A model generated the notes under the pieces. The model was not told the origin of the DNA. It saw nothing but the letters and a program-made list of their open reading frames with translations, and ran no database searches. Made by a program: the position numbers and the translations under genes. A stretch of 64,000 nucleotides of DNA from NCBI GenBank assembly GCA_954871525.1, contig OX940870.1:18755501-18819500 (forward strand), written 5' to 3'. Source of the stretch: Parietaria judaica. Its lineage: Eukaryota; Streptophyta; Magnoliopsida; Rosales; Urticaceae. This document shows positions 38,330-52,835 of this stretch, one piece after another; position 1 is the first letter of the stretch, and each line of letters begins with the position of its first letter.

Positions 38330-40867
38330 CGTTGCGAATAGATTTTAGGGTCGATATCGTTCCTTTTCATGAAAAAACTAACGTTTTTTTATTAGTACGA
38401 CCTAACTGAAGGTCTCGACATTAAATTTGGCATCACGAACGCATCGTACTTTCGGTCGTAGGGAAACTAAGTTTTTAACGTATCGGTTGTGTTTTTATCG
38501 CTTTCACAATGGCTTATTGAAACTAGAAGATATTTCTTCGCCATTTACCTATTTATATAAGTAAAAGTGATACGACTAAACGTTATTACGTTGTCGAATG
38601 TTTAATTTTTGTTAAAAAAATCTTGTTATTATGATTCTTTAACCTAAAAGAGGAAAAAGACTCAGTTTTTTTGTCGAACACGTGTTAATCGTTGCGACAA
38701 GATTTTAGGATCGATATTGTTCCTTTTCAAGAAAAAACTAACGTTATTTTTATTAGTACGACCCAAATGAATGTCTCGACATTAAATTTGGCATCAAGAA
38801 CGCATCGTACTATCGCTCGTATGGAAACTAAGTTTTTAACGTATCGGTTTCATTTTTATCGCTTTCACAATAGCTTATTCAAACTAGAAGAAATTTATTC
38901 GCTATTTAGCAATTAAAATAAGTAAAAGTGATACAATTAAACGTTATTAGGGTGTCGAAAGTTTAATTTTTGTTAAAAAAATCTTTATATTATGGTTCTT
39001 TACCGTATAAGAGAAAAAAAGGCTCAATTTTTTTTGTCGATCATGTGTTAGTCGTTGCGACAAGATTTTAGGATCGATATCGTTCCTTTTTAAAAAAAAA
39101 ACTAACGTTATTTTTATTAGTACGACCCAAATGAAGGTCTCGACATTAAATTTGGCATCAAGAACGCATCGTACTTTCGCTAAAATGGAAACTAAATTTT
39201 TAACGTATCGGTTGTGTTTTTATCGCTTTCACAATGGCTTACTGAAACTAGAAGATATTTCTTCTCCATTTACCTATAAATATAAGTAAAAGTGATACAA
39301 TTAAACGTTATTAGTTTGTCGAAAGTTTGAATTTTGTTAAAAAAAATCTTGTTGTTATGGTTCTTTACCCTAAAAGAGGAAAAAGACTCAATTTTTTTGG
39401 TGGAGCACGTGTTAATCGTTGCGACAAGATTTTAGGATCAATATTGTTCTTATTCCAGAAAAAAACTAACGTTATTTTTATTAGTTCAACCCAAATGAAG
39501 GTCTCGACATTAAATTTTGCATCAAGAACGCATTGTACTTTCGCTCGTATGGAAACTACGTTTTTATTGTATCGGTTGTGTTTTATCGCTTTCACAATGG
39601 CTTATTGAAACTAGAAGATATTTCTTCTCCATTTACCTATTAATATAAGTAAAAGTGATACAATTAAACGTTATTAGTGTGTCGAAAGTTTAATTTTTGT
39701 TAAAAAAATCTTGTTATTATGGTTCTTTAACCTAAAAGAGTAAAAATACTGAGTTTTATTTGTCGAGCACATGTTAATCGTTGCGACAAGATTTTAGGAT
39801 CGATATCGTTCCTTTTCAAGAAAAAACAAACGTTATTTTCATTAGTACGACCCAAATGAAAGTCTCGATATTAAATTTGGCATCAAGAACGTATCGTACT
39901 TTCACTCGTATGGAAAGTAAGTTTTTAACGTATTGGTTGCACTTTTATCGCTTTCACAATGGCTTATTGAAACTAGAAAAAATTTCTTTGCCATTTAACT
40001 ATTAAAATAAGTAAAATAGATACAATTACACGTTATTAGGGTGTCGAAAGTTTAATTTTTGTTAAAAAAAATCTTTTTATTATGGTTCTTTATCCTATAA
40101 GAGGAAAAAAAGACTCAATTTTTTTTGTCGAGCACGTGTTAGTCGTTGCGAAAAGATTTTAGGTTCGATATCTTTCCTTTTCAAGAAAAAACTAACGTTA
40201 TTTCTTTTAGTACGACCCAAATGAAGGTTTCAACATTTAATTTGGCATCAAGAATGCATCGTACTTTCGCTCGTATGGAAACTAAGTTTTTAACGTATCT
40301 ATTGTGTTTTTATCGCTTTCACAATGTCTTAATTATAATAGAATATATTTCTTCTCCATTTACCTATTAATATAAGTAAAAGTGATACAATTAAACGTTA
40401 TTAGTGTGTCGAAAGTTTGAATTTTGTTAAAAAAATCTTGTTATTATGGTTGTTTACCTTAAAAGAGGAAAAAGACTCAGTTTTTTTGTCGAGCACGTGT
40501 TAATCGTTGCGAAAAGATTTAAGGATCCATATCGTTCTTATTCCAGAAAAAATTAACGTTAGTTTTATTAGTGCAACCCAAATGAAGGTCTCGACATTAA
40601 ATTTGGCATCAAGAACGCGTCGTACTTTCGCTCGTATGGAAACTACGTTTTTATTGTATCGGTTGTCTTTTTATCGCTTTCACAATGACTTATTGAAACT
40701 AGAAGATATTTCTTTGCCATTTAGCTATTTATATAATTAAAAGTGATACAATTAAACATTATTAGGGTGTTGAAAGTTTAATTTTTGTTAAAAAAATCTT
40801 TTTATTATGGTTCTTTACCCTATAAGTGAAAAAAAGACTCAATTTTTTTTGTCGAGCACGTGTTAGT
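38330..40867 (+). repeat. H16: HOR copy, subfamily B
   Basis: It has gatcatg (T at 39041) and actaaattt (A at 39196), both 17,764 bases after the same two changes in H9. From here on actaaattt is the usual M3 form. Confidence 0.96.
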
Positions 40868-43405
40868 CGTTGCGAATAGATTTTAGGGTCGATATCGTTC
40901 CTTTTCATGAAAAAACTAACGTTTTTTTATTAGTACGACCTAACTGAAGGTCTCGACATTAAATTTGGCATCACGAACGCATCGTACTTTCGGTCGTAGG
41001 GAAACTAAGTTTTTAACGTATCGGTTGTGTTTTTATCGCTTTCACAATGGCTTATTGAAACTAGAAGATATTTCTTCGCCATTTACCTATTTATATAAGT
41101 AAAAGTGATACGACTAAACGTTATTACGTTGTCGAATGTTTAATTTTTGTTAAAAAAATCTTGTTATTATGATTCTTTAACCTAAAAGAGGAAAAAGACT
41201 CAGTTTTTTTGTCGAACACGTGTTAATCGTTGCGACAAGATTTTAGGATCGATATTGTTCCTTTTCAAGAAAAAACTAACGTTATTTTTATTAGTACGAC
41301 CCAAATGAATGTCTCGACATTAAATTTGGCATCAAGAACGCATCGTACTATCGCTCGTATGGAAACTAAGTTTTTAACGTATCGGTTTCATTTTTATCGC
41401 TTTCACAATAGCTTATTCAAACTAGAAGAAATTTATTCGCTATTTAGCAATTAAAATAAGTAAAAGTGATACAATTAAACGTTATTAGGGTGTCGAAAGT
41501 TTAATTTTTGTTAAAAAAATCTTTATATTATGGTTCTTTACCGTATAAGAGAAAAAAAGGCTCAATTTTTTTTGTCGAGCATGTGTTAGTCGTTGCGACA
41601 AGATTTTAGGATCGATATCGTTCCTTTTTAAAAAAAAAACTAACGTTATTTTTATTAGTACGACCCAAATGAAGGTCTCGACATTAAATTTGGCATAAAG
41701 AACGCATCGTACTTTCGCTAAAATGGAAACTAAATTTTTAACGTATCGGTTGTGTTTTTATCGCTTTCACAATGGCTTACTGAAACTAGAAGATATTTCT
41801 TCTCCATTTACCTATAAATATAAGTAAAAGTGATACAATTAAACGTTATTAGTTTGTCGAAAGTTTGAATTTTGTTGAAAAAAATCTTGTTGTTATGGTT
41901 CTTTACCCTAAAAGAGGAAAAAGACTCAATTTTTTTGGTGGAGCACGTGTTAATCGTTGCGACAAGATTTTAGGATCAATATTGTTCTTATTCCAGAAAA
42001 AAACTAACGTTATTTTTATTAGTTCAACCCAAATGAAGGTCTCGACATTAAATTTTGCATCAAGAACGCATTGTACTTTCGCTCGTATGGAAACTACGTT
42101 TTTATTGTATCGGTTGTGTTTTATCGCTTTCACAATGGCTTATTGAAACTAGAAGATATTTCTTCTCCATTTACCTATTAATATAAGTAAAAGTGATACA
42201 ATTAAACGTTATTAGTGTGTCGAAAGTTTAATTTTTGTTAAAAAAATCTTGTTATTATGGTTCTTTAACCTAAAAGAGTAAAAATACTGAGTTTTATTTG
42301 TCGAGCACATGTTAATCGTTGCGACAAGATTTTAGGATCGATATCGTTCCTTTTCAAGAAAAAACAAACGTTATTTTCATTAGTACGACCCAAATGAAAG
42401 TCTCGATATTAAATTTGGCATCAAGAACGTATCGTACTTTCACTCGTATGGAAAGTAAGTTTTTAACGTATTGGTTGCACTTTTATCGCTTTCACAATGG
42501 CTTATTGAAACTAGAAAAAATTTCTTTGCCATTTAACTATTAAAATAAGTAAAATAGATACAATTACACGTTATTAGGGTGTCGAAAGTTTAATTTTTGT
42601 TAAAAAAAATCTTTTTATTATGGTTCTTTATCCTATAAGAGGAAAAAAAGACTCAATTTTTTTTGTCGAGCACGTGTTAGTCGTTGCGAAAAGATTTTAG
42701 GTTCGATATCTTTCCTTTTCAAGAAAAAACTAACGTTATTTCTTTTAGTACGACCCAAATGAAGGTTTCAACATTTAATTTGGCATCAAGAATGCATCGT
42801 ACTTTCGCTCGTATGGAAACTAAGTTTTTAACGTATCTATTGTGTTTTTATCGCTTTCACAATGTCTTAATTATAATAGAATATATTTCTTCTCCATTTA
42901 CCTATTAATATAAGTAAAAGTGATACAATTAAACGTTATTAGTGTGTCGAAAGTTTGAATTTTGTTAAAAAAATCTTGTTATTATGGTTGTTTACCTTAA
43001 AAGAGGAAAAAGACTCAGTTTTTTTGTCGAGCACGTGTTAATCGTTGCGAAAAGATTTAAGGATCCATATCGTTCTTATTCCAGAAAAAATTAACGTTAG
43101 TTTTATTAGTGCAACCCAAATGAAGGTCTCGACATTAAATTTGGCATCAAGAACGCGTCGTACTTTCGCTCGTATGGAAACTACGTTTTTATTGTATCGG
43201 TTGTCTTTTTATCGCTTTCACAATGACTTATTGAAACTAGAAGATATTTCTTTGCCATTTAGCTATTTATATAATTAAAAGTGATACAATTAAACATTAT
43301 TAGGGTTTTGAAAGTTTAATTTTTGTTAAAAAAATCTTTTTATTATGGTTCTTTACCCTATAAGTGAAAAAAAGACTCAATTTTTTTTGTCGAGCACGTG
43401 TTAGT
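40868..43405 (+). repeat. H17: HOR copy, subfamily B
   Basis: M3 has cataaag (A at 41697) for the first time, together with actaaattt. The M3 tail has gttgaaaa (G at 41877), shared with H18 and H24. There is a private G to T at 43307 in the M7 tail. Confidence 0.96.
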
Positions 43406-45943
43406 CGTTGCGAATAGATTTTAGGGTCGATATCGTTCCTTTTCATGAAAAAACTAACGTTTTTTTATTAGTACGACCTAACTGAAGGTCTCGACATTAA
43501 ATTTGGCATCACGAACGCATCGTACTTTCGGTCGTAGGGAAACTAAGTTTTTAACGTATCGGTTGTGTTTTTATCGCTTTCACAATGGCTTATTGAAACT
43601 AGAAGATATTTCTTCGCCATTTACCTATTTATATAAGTAAAAGTGATACGACTAAACGTTATTACGTTGTCGAATGTTTAATTTTTGTTAAAAAAATCTT
43701 GTTATTATGATTCTTTAACCTAAAAGAGGAAAAAGACTCAGTTTTTTTGTCGAACACGTGTTAATCGTTGCGACAAGATTTTAGGATCGATATTGTTCCT
43801 TTTCAAGAAAAAACTAACGTTATTTTTATTAGTACGACCCAAATGAATGTCTCGACATTAAATTTGGCATCAAGAACGCATCGTACTATCGCTCGTATGG
43901 AAACTAAGTTTTTAACGTATCGGTTTCATTTTTATCGCTTTCACAATAGCTTATTCAAACTAGAAGAAATTTATTCGCTATTTAGCAATTAAAATAAGTA
44001 AAAGTGATACAATTAAACGTTATTAGGGTGTCGAAAGTTTAATTTTTGTTAAAAAAATCTTTATATTATGGTTCTTTACCGTATAAGAGAAAAAAAGGCT
44101 CAATTTTTTTTGTCGAGCATGTGTTAGTCGTTGCGACAAGATTTTAGGATCGATATCGTTCCTTTTAAAAAAAAAAACTAACGTTATTTTTATTAGTACG
44201 ACCCAAATGAAGGTCTCGACATTAAATTTGGCATAAAGAACGCATCGTACTTTCGCTAAAATGGAAACTAAATTTTTAACGTATCGGTTGTGTTTTTATC
44301 GCTTTCACAATGGCTTACTGAAACTAGAAGATATTTCTTCTCCATTTACCTATAAATATAAGTAAAAGTGATACAATTAAACGTTATTAGTTTGTCGAAA
44401 GTTTGAATTTTGTTGAAAAAAATCTTGTTGTTATGGTTCTTTACCCTAAAAGAGGAAAAAGACTCAATTTTTTTGGTGGAGCACGTGTTAATCGTTGCGA
44501 CAAGATTTTAGGATCAATATTGTTCTTATTCCAGAAAAAAACTAACGTTATTTTTATTAGTTCAACCCAAATGAAGGTCTCGACATTAAATTTTGCATCA
44601 AGAACGCATTGTACTTTCGCTCGTATGGAAACTACGTTTTTATTGTATCGGTTGTGTTTTATCGCTTTCACAATGGCTTATTGAAACTAGAAGATATTTC
44701 TTCTCCATTTACCTATTAATATAAGTAAAAGTGATACAATTAAACGTTATTAGTGTGTCGAAAGTTTAATTTTTGTTAAAAAAATCTTGTTATTATGGTT
44801 CTTTAACCTAAAAGAGTAAAAATACTGAGTTTTATTTGTCGAGCACATGTTAATCGTTGCGACAAGATTTTAGGATCGATATCGTTCCTTTTCAAGAAAA
44901 AACAAACGTTATTTTCATTAGTACGACCCAAATGAAAGTCTCGATATTAAATTTGGCATCAAGAACGTATCGTACTTTCACTCGTATGGAAAGTAAGTTT
45001 TTAACGTATTGGTTGCACTTTTATCGCTTTCACAATGGCTTATTGAAACTAGAAAAAATTTCTTTGCCATTTAACTATTAAAATAAGTAAAATAGATACA
45101 ATTACACGTTATTAGGGTGTCGAAAGTTTAATTTTTGTTAAAAAAAATCTTTTTATTATGGTTCTTTATCCTATAAGAGGAAAAAAAGACTCAATTTTTT
45201 TTGTCGAGCACGTGTTAGTCGTTGCGAAAAGATTTTAGGTTCGATATCTTTCCTTTTCAAGAAAAAACTAACGTTATTTCTTTTAGTACGACCCAAATGA
45301 AGGTTTCAACATTTAATTTGGCATCAAGAATGCATCGTACTTTCGCTCGTATGGAAACTAAGTTTTTAACGTATCTATTGTGTTTTTATCGCTTTCACAA
45401 TGTCTTAATTATAATAGAATATATTTCTTCTCCATTTACCTATTAATATAAGTAAAAGTGATACAATTAAACGTTATTAGTGTGTCGAAAGTTTGAATTT
45501 TGTTAAAAAAATCTTGTTATTATGGTTGTTTACCTTAAAAGAGGAAAAAGACTCAGTTTTTTTGTCGAGCACGTGTTAATCGTTGCGAAAAGATTTAAGG
45601 ATCCATATCGTTCTTATTCCAGAAAAAATTAACGTTAGTTTTATTAGTGCAACCCAAATGAAGGTCTCGACATTAAATTTGGCATCAAGAACGCGTCGTA
45701 CTTTCGCTCGTATGGAAACTACGTTTTTATTGTATCGGTTGTCTTTTTATCGCTTTCACAATGACTTATTGAAACTAGAAGATATTTCTTTGCCATTTAG
45801 CTATTTATATAATTAAAAGTGATACAATTAAACATTATTAGGGTGTTGAAAGTTTAATTTTTGTTAAAAAAATCTTTTTATTATGGTTCTTTACCCTATA
45901 AGTGAAAAAAAGACTCAATTTTTTTTGTCGAGCACGTGTTAGT
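43406..45943 (+). repeat. H18: HOR copy, subfamily B
   Basis: It has cataaag, actaaattt and gttgaaaa (G at 44415), as in H17. A private T to A at 44167 lengthens the A run of M3. Confidence 0.96.
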
Positions 45944-48482
45944 CGTTGCGAATAGATTTTAGGGTCGATATCGTTCCTTTTCATGAAAAAACTAACGTTT
46001 TTTTATTAGTACGACCTAACTGAAGGTCTCGACATTAAATTTGGCATCACGAACGCATCGTACTTTCGGTCGTAGGGAAACTAAGTTTTTAACGTATCGG
46101 TTGTGTTTTTATCGCTTTCACAATGGCTTATTGAAACTAGAAGATATTTCTTCGCCATTTACCTATTTATATAAGTAAAAGTGATACGACTAAACGTTAT
46201 TACGTTGTCGAATGTTTAATTTTTGTTAAAAAAATCTTGTTATTATGATTCTTTAACCTAAAAGAGGAAAAAGACTCAGTTTTTTTGTCGAACACGTGTT
46301 AATCGTTGCGACAAGATTTTAGGATCGATATTGTTCCTTTTCAAGAAAAAACTAACGTTATTTTTATTAGTACGACCCAAATGAATGTCTCGACATTAAA
46401 TTTGGCATCAAGAACGCATCGTACTATCGCTCGTATGGAAACTAAGTTTTTAACGTATCGGTTTCATTTTTATCGCTTTCACAATAGCTTATTCAAACTA
46501 GAAGAAATTTATTCGCTATTTAGCAATTAAAATAAGTAAAAGTGATACAATTAAACGTTATTAGGGTGTCGAAAGTTTAATTTTTGTTAAAAAAATCTTT
46601 ATATTATGGTTCTTTACCGTATAAGAGAAAAAAAGGCTCAATTTTTTTTGTCGATCATGTGTTAGTCGTTGCGACAAGATTTTAGGATCGATATCGTTCC
46701 TTTTTAAAAAAAAAACTAACGTTATTTTTATTAGTACGACCCAAATGAAGGTCTCGACATTAAATTTGGCATCAAGAACGCATCGTACTTTCGCTAAAAT
46801 GGAAACTAAATTTTTAACGTATCGGTTGTGTTTTTATCGCTTTCACAATGGCTTACTGAAACTAGAAGATATTTCTTCTCCATTTACCTATAAATATAAG
46901 TAAAAGTGATACAATTAAACGTTATTAGTTTGTCGAAAGTTTGAATTTTGTTAAAAAAAATCTTGTTGTTATGGTTCTTTACCCTAAAAGAGGAAAAAGA
47001 CTCAATTTTTTTGGTGGAGCACGTGTTAATCGTTGCGACAAGATTTTAGGATCAATATTGTTCTTATTCCAGAAAAAAACTAACGTTATTTTTATTAGTT
47101 CAACCCAAATGAAGGTCTCGACATTAAATTTTGCATCAAGAACGCATTGTACTTTCGCTCGTATGGAAACTACGTTTTTATTGTATCGGTTGTGTTTTAT
47201 CGCTTTCACAATGGCTTATTGAAACTAGAAGATATTTCTTCTCCATTTACCTATTAATATAAGTAAAAGTGATACAATTAAACGTTATTAGTGTGTCGAA
47301 AGTTTAATTTTTGTTAAAAAAATCTTGTTATTATGGTTCTTTAACCTAAAAGAGTAAAAATACTGAGTTTTATTTGTCGAGCACATGTTAATCGTTGCGA
47401 CAAGATTTTAGGATCGATATCGTTCCTTTTCAAGAAAAAACAAACGTTATTTTCATTAGTACGACCCAAATGAAAGTCTCGATATTAAATTTGGCATCAA
47501 GAACGTATCGTACTTTCACTCGTATGGAAAGTAAGTTTTTAACGTATTGGTTGCACTTTTATCGCTTTCACAATGGCTTATTGAAACTAGAAAAAATTTC
47601 TTTGCCATTTAACTATTAAAATAAGTAAAATAGATACAATTACACGTTATTAGGGTGTCGAAAGTTTAATTTTTGTTAAAAAAAATCTTTTTATTATGGT
47701 TCTTTATCCTATAAGAGGAAAAAAAGACTCAATTTTTTTTTGTCGAGCACGTGTTAGTCGTTGCGAAAAGATTTTAGGTTCGATATCTTTCCTTTTCAAG
47801 AAAAAACTAACGTTATTTCTTTTAGTACGACCCAAATGAAGGTTTCAACATTTAATTTGGCATCAAGAATGCATCGTACTTTCGCTCGTATGGAAACTAA
47901 GTTTTTAACGTATCTATTGTGTTTTTATCGCTTTCACAATGTCTTAATTATAATAGAATATATTTCTTCTCCATTTACCTATTAATATAAGTAAAAGTGA
48001 TACAATTAAACGTTATTAGTGTGTCGAAAGTTTGAATTTTGTTAAAAAAATCTTGTTATTATGGTTGTTTACCTTAAAAGAGGAAAAAGACTCAGTTTTT
48101 TTGTCGAGCACGTGTTAATCGTTGCGAAAAGATTTAAGGATCCATATCGTTCTTATTCCAGAAAAAATTAACGTTAGTTTTATTAGTGCAACCCAAATGA
48201 AGGTCTCGACATTAAATTTGGCATCAAGAACGCGTCGTACTTTCGCTCGTATGGAAACTACGTTTTTATTGTATCGGTTGTCTTTTTATCGCTTTCACAA
48301 TGACTTATTGAAACTAGAAGATATTTCTTTGCCATTTAGCTATTTATATAATTAAAAGTGATACAATTAAACATTATTAGGGTGTTGAAAGTTTAATTTT
48401 TGTTAAAAAAATCTTTATATTATGGTTCTTTACCGTATAAGAGAAAAAAAGGCTCAATTTTTTTTGTCGAGCATGTGTTAGT
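45944..48482 (+). repeat. H19: HOR copy ending in a hybrid M7/M2 monomer
   Basis: It has gatcatg (T at 46655, 17,764 bases after H12) and actaaattt, but the older catcaag form in M3. One extra T sits in the T run of the M5 tail near 47732-47740, which accounts for its 2539 bases. Its last monomer (48120-48482) begins as M7 and ends as M2. Confidence 0.96.
48120..48482 (+). repeat. Hybrid monomer M7/M2 at a deletion junction
   Basis: Up to 48386 the sequence is M7: ggatcc at 48138, gctatttatataatt, and gtgttgaaag with T at 48386 where M2 has C. From 48417 it is the M2 tail: ctttatattatgg, ccgtataagag, ggctc and gagcatg. Between 48387 and 48416 both parents are identical over 30 bases, so the exchange happened there. 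The hybrid keeps the normal M7 length of 363 bases, showing that the exchange was in register. The result is loss of one M1 plus one M2 (723 bases). Confidence 0.93.
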
Positions 48483-50297
48483 CGTTGCGACAAGATTTTA
48501 GGATCGATATCGTTCCTTTTTAAAAAAAAAACTAACGTTATTTTTATTAGTACGACCCAAATGAAGGTCTCGACATTAAATTTGGCATAAAGAACGCATC
48601 GTACTTTCGCTAAAATGGAAACTAAATTTTTAACGTATCGGTTGTGTTTTTATCGCTTTCACAATGGCTTACTGAAACTAGAAGATATTTCTTCTCCATT
48701 TACCTATAAATATAAGTAAAAGTGATACAATTAAACGTTATTAGTTTGTCGAAAGTTTGAATTTTGTTAAAAAAAATCTTGTTGTTATGGTTCTTTACCC
48801 TAAAAGAGGAAAAAGACTCAATTTTTTTGGTGGAGCACGTGTTAATCGTTGCGACAAGATTTTAGGATCAATATTGTTCTTATTCCAGAAAAAAACTAAC
48901 GTTATTTTTATTAGTTCAACCCAAATGAAGGTCTCGACATTAAATTTTGCATCAAGAACGCATTGTACTTTCGCTCGTATGGAAACTACGTTTTTATTGT
49001 ATCGGTTGTGTTTTATCGCTTTCACAATGGCTTATTGAAACTAGAAGATATTTCTTCTCCATTTACCTATTAATATAAGTAAAAGTGATACAATTAAACG
49101 TTATTAGTGTGTCGAAAGTTTAATTTTTGTTAAAAAAATCTTGTTATTATGGTTCTTTAACCTAAAAGAGTAAAAATACTGAGTTTTATTTGTCGAGCAC
49201 ATGTTAATCGTTGCGACAAGATTTTAGGATCGATATCGTTCCTTTTCAAGAAAAAACAAACGTTATTTTCATTAGTACGACCCAAATGAAAGTCTCGATA
49301 TTAAATTTGGCATCAAGAACGTATCGTACTTTCACTCGTATGGAAAGTAAGTTTTTAACGTATTGGTTGCACTTTTATCGCTTTCACAATGGCTTATTGA
49401 AACTAGAAAAAATTTCTTTGCCATTTAACTATTAAAATAAGTAAAATAGATACAATTACACGTTATTAGGGTGTCGAAAGTTTAATTTTTGTTAAAAAAA
49501 ATCTTTTTATTATGGTTCTTTATCCTATAAGAGGAAAAAAAGACTCAATTTTTTTTGTCGAGCACGTGTTAGTCGTTGCGAAAAGATTTTAGGTTCGATA
49601 TCTTTCCTTTTCAAGAAAAAACTAACGTTATTTCTTTTAGTACGACCCAAATGAAGGTTTCAACATTTAATTTGGCATCAAGAATGCATCGTACTTTCGC
49701 TCGTATGGAAACTAAGTTTTTAACGTATCTATTGTGTTTTTATCGCTTTCACAATGTCTTAATTATAATAGAATATATTTCTTCTCCATTTACCTATTAA
49801 TATAAGTAAAAGTGATACAATTAAACGTTATTAGTGTGTCGAAAGTTTGAATTTTGTTAAAAAAATCTTGTTATTATGGTTGTTTACCTTAAAAGAGGAA
49901 AAAGACTCAGTTTTTTTGTCGAGCACGTGTTAATCGTTGCGAAAAGATTTAAGGATCCATATCGTTCTTATTCCAGAAAAAATTAACGTTAGTTTTATTA
50001 GTGCAACCCAAATGAAGGTCTCGACATTAAATTTGGCATCAAGAACGCGTCGTACTTTCGCTCGTATGGAAACTACGTTTTTATTGTATCGGTTGTCTTT
50101 TTATCGCTTTCACAATGACTTATTGAAACTAGAAGATATTTCTTTGCCATTTAGCTATTTATATAATTAAAAGTGATACAATTAAACATTATTAGGGTGT
50201 TGAAAGTTTAATTTTTGTTAAAAAAATCTTTTTATTATGGTTCTTTACCCTATAAGTGAAAAAAAGACTCAATTTTTTTTGTCGAGCACGTGTTAGT
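48483..50297 (+). repeat. H20: shortened HOR copy with five monomers (M3-M7)
   Basis: 1815 bases, made of M3 (48483-48846), M4 (48847-49208), M5 (49209-49573), M6 (49574-49934) and M7 (49935-50297). M1 and M2 are absent because of the exchange in the preceding hybrid monomer. M3 has cataaag and actaaattt, like H17, H18 and H21. It is the only length variant of whole-monomer size in the window. Confidence 0.95.
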
Positions 50298-52835
50298 CGT
50301 TGCGAATAGATTTTAGGGTCGATATCGTTCCTTTTCATGAAAAAACTAACGTTTTTTTATTAGTACGACCTAACTGAAGGTCTCGACATTAAATTTGGCA
50401 TCACGAACGCATCGTACTTTCGGTCGTAGGGAAACTAAGTTTTTAACGTATCGGTTGTGTTTTTATCGCTTTCACAATGGCTTATTGAAACTAGAAGATA
50501 TTTCTTCGCCATTTACCTATTTATATAAGTAAAAGTGATACGACTAAACGTTATTACGTTGTCGAATGTTTAATTTTTGTTAAAAAAATCTTGTTATTAT
50601 GATTCTTTAACCTAAAAGAGGAAAAAGACTCAGTTTTTTCGTCGAACACGTGTTAATCGTTGCGACAAGATTTTAGGATCGATATTGTTCCTTTTCAAGA
50701 AAAAACTAACGTTATTTTTATTAGTACGACCCAAATGAATGTCTCGACATTAAATTTGGCATCAAGAACGCATCGTACTATCGCTCGTATGGAAACTAAG
50801 TTTTTAACGTATCGGTTTCATTTTTATCGCTTTCACAATAGCTTATTCAAACTAGAAGAAATTTATTCGCTATTTAGCAATTAAAATAAGTAAAAGTGAT
50901 ACAATTAAACGTTATTAGGGTGTCGAAAGTTTAATTTTTGTTAAAAAAATCTTTATATTATGGTTCTTTACCGTATAAGAGAAAAAAAGGCTCAATTTTT
51001 TTTGTCGAGCATGTGTTAGTCGTTGCGACAAGATTTTAGGATCGATATCGTTCCTTTTTAAAAAAAAAACTAACGTTATTTTTATTAGTACGACCCAAAT
51101 GAAGGTCTCGACATTAAATTTGGCATAAAGAACGCATCGTACTTTCGCTAAAATGGAAACTAAATTTTTAACGTATCGGTTGTGTTTTTATCGCTTTCAC
51201 AATGGCTTACTGAAACTAGAAGATATTTATTCTCCATTTACCTATAAATATAAGTAAAAGTGATACAATTAAACGTTATTAGTTTGTCGAAAGTTTGAAT
51301 TTTGTTAAAAAAAATCTTGTTGTTATGGTTCTTTACCCTAAAAGAGGAAAAAGACTCAATTTTTTTGGTGGAGCACGTGTTAATCGTTGCGACAAGATTT
51401 TAGGATCAATATTGTTCTTATTCCAGAAAAAAACTAACGTTATTTTTATTAGTTCAACCCAAATGAAGGTCTCGACATTAAATTTTGCATCAAGAACGCA
51501 TTGTACTTTCGCTCGTATGGAAACTACGTTTTTATTGTATCGGTTGTGTTTTATCGCTTTCACAATGGCTTATTGAAACTAGAAGATATTTCTTCTCCAT
51601 TTACCTATTAATATAAGTAAAAGTGATACAATTAAACGTTATTAGTGTGTCGAAAGTTTAATTTTTGTTAAAAAAATCTTGTTATTATGGTTCTTTAACC
51701 TAAAAGAGTAAAAATACTGAGTTTTATTTGTCGAGCACATGTTAATCGTTGCGACAAGATTTTAGGATCGATATCGTTCCTTTTCAAGAAAAAACAAACG
51801 TTATTTTCATTAGTACGACCCAAATGAAAGTCTCGATATTAAATTTGGCATCAAGAACGTATCGTACTTTCACTCGTATGGAAAGTAAGTTTTTAACGTA
51901 TTGGTTGCACTTTTATCGCTTTCACAATGGCTTATTGAAACTAGAAAAAATTTCTTTGCCATTTAACTATTAAAATAAGTAAAATAGATACAATTACACG
52001 TTATTAGGGTGTCGAAAGTTTAATTTTTGTTAAAAAAAATCTTTTTATTATGGTTCTTTATCCTATAAGAGGAAAAAAAGACTCAATTTTTTTTGTCGAG
52101 CACGTGTTAGTCGTTGCGAAAAGATTTTAGGTTCGATATCTTTCCTTTTCAAGAAAAAACTAACGTTATTTCTTTTAGTACGACCCAAATGAAGGTTTCA
52201 ACATTTAATTTGGCATCAAGAATGCATCGTACTTTCGCTCGTATGGAAACTAAGTTTTTAACGTATCTATTGTGTTTTTATCGCTTTCACAATGTCTTAA
52301 TTATAATAGAATATATTTCTTCTCCATTTACCTATTAATATAAGTAAAAGTGATACAATTAAACGTTATTAGTGTGTCGAAAGTTTGAATTTTGTTAAAA
52401 AAATCTTGTTATTATGGTTGTTTACCTTAAAAGAGGAAAAAGACTCAGTTTTTTTGTCGAGCACGTGTTAATCGTTGCGAAAAGATTTAAGGATCCATAT
52501 CGTTCTTATTCCAGAAAAAATTAACGTTAGTTTTATTAGTGCAACCCAAATGAAGGTCTCGACATTAAATTTGGCATCAAGAACGCGTCGTACTTTCGCT
52601 CGTATGGAAACTACGTTTTTATTGTATCGGTTGTCTTTTTATCGCTTTCACAATGACTTATTGAAACTAGAAGATATTTCTTTGCCATTTAGCTATTTAT
52701 ATAATTAAAAGTGATACAATTAAACATTATTAGGGTGTTGAAAGTTTAATTTTTGTTAAAAAAATCTTTTTATTATGGTTCTTTACCCTATAAGTGAAAA
52801 AAAGACTCAATTTTTTTTGTCGAGCACGTGTTAGT
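50298..52835 (+). repeat. H21: seven-monomer HOR copy, subfamily B
   Basis: The M1 tail has ttttttcgtcg (C at 50640), shared only with H22. There is a private C to A at 51229 in M3. M3 is of the cataaag and actaaattt form. Confidence 0.96.
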
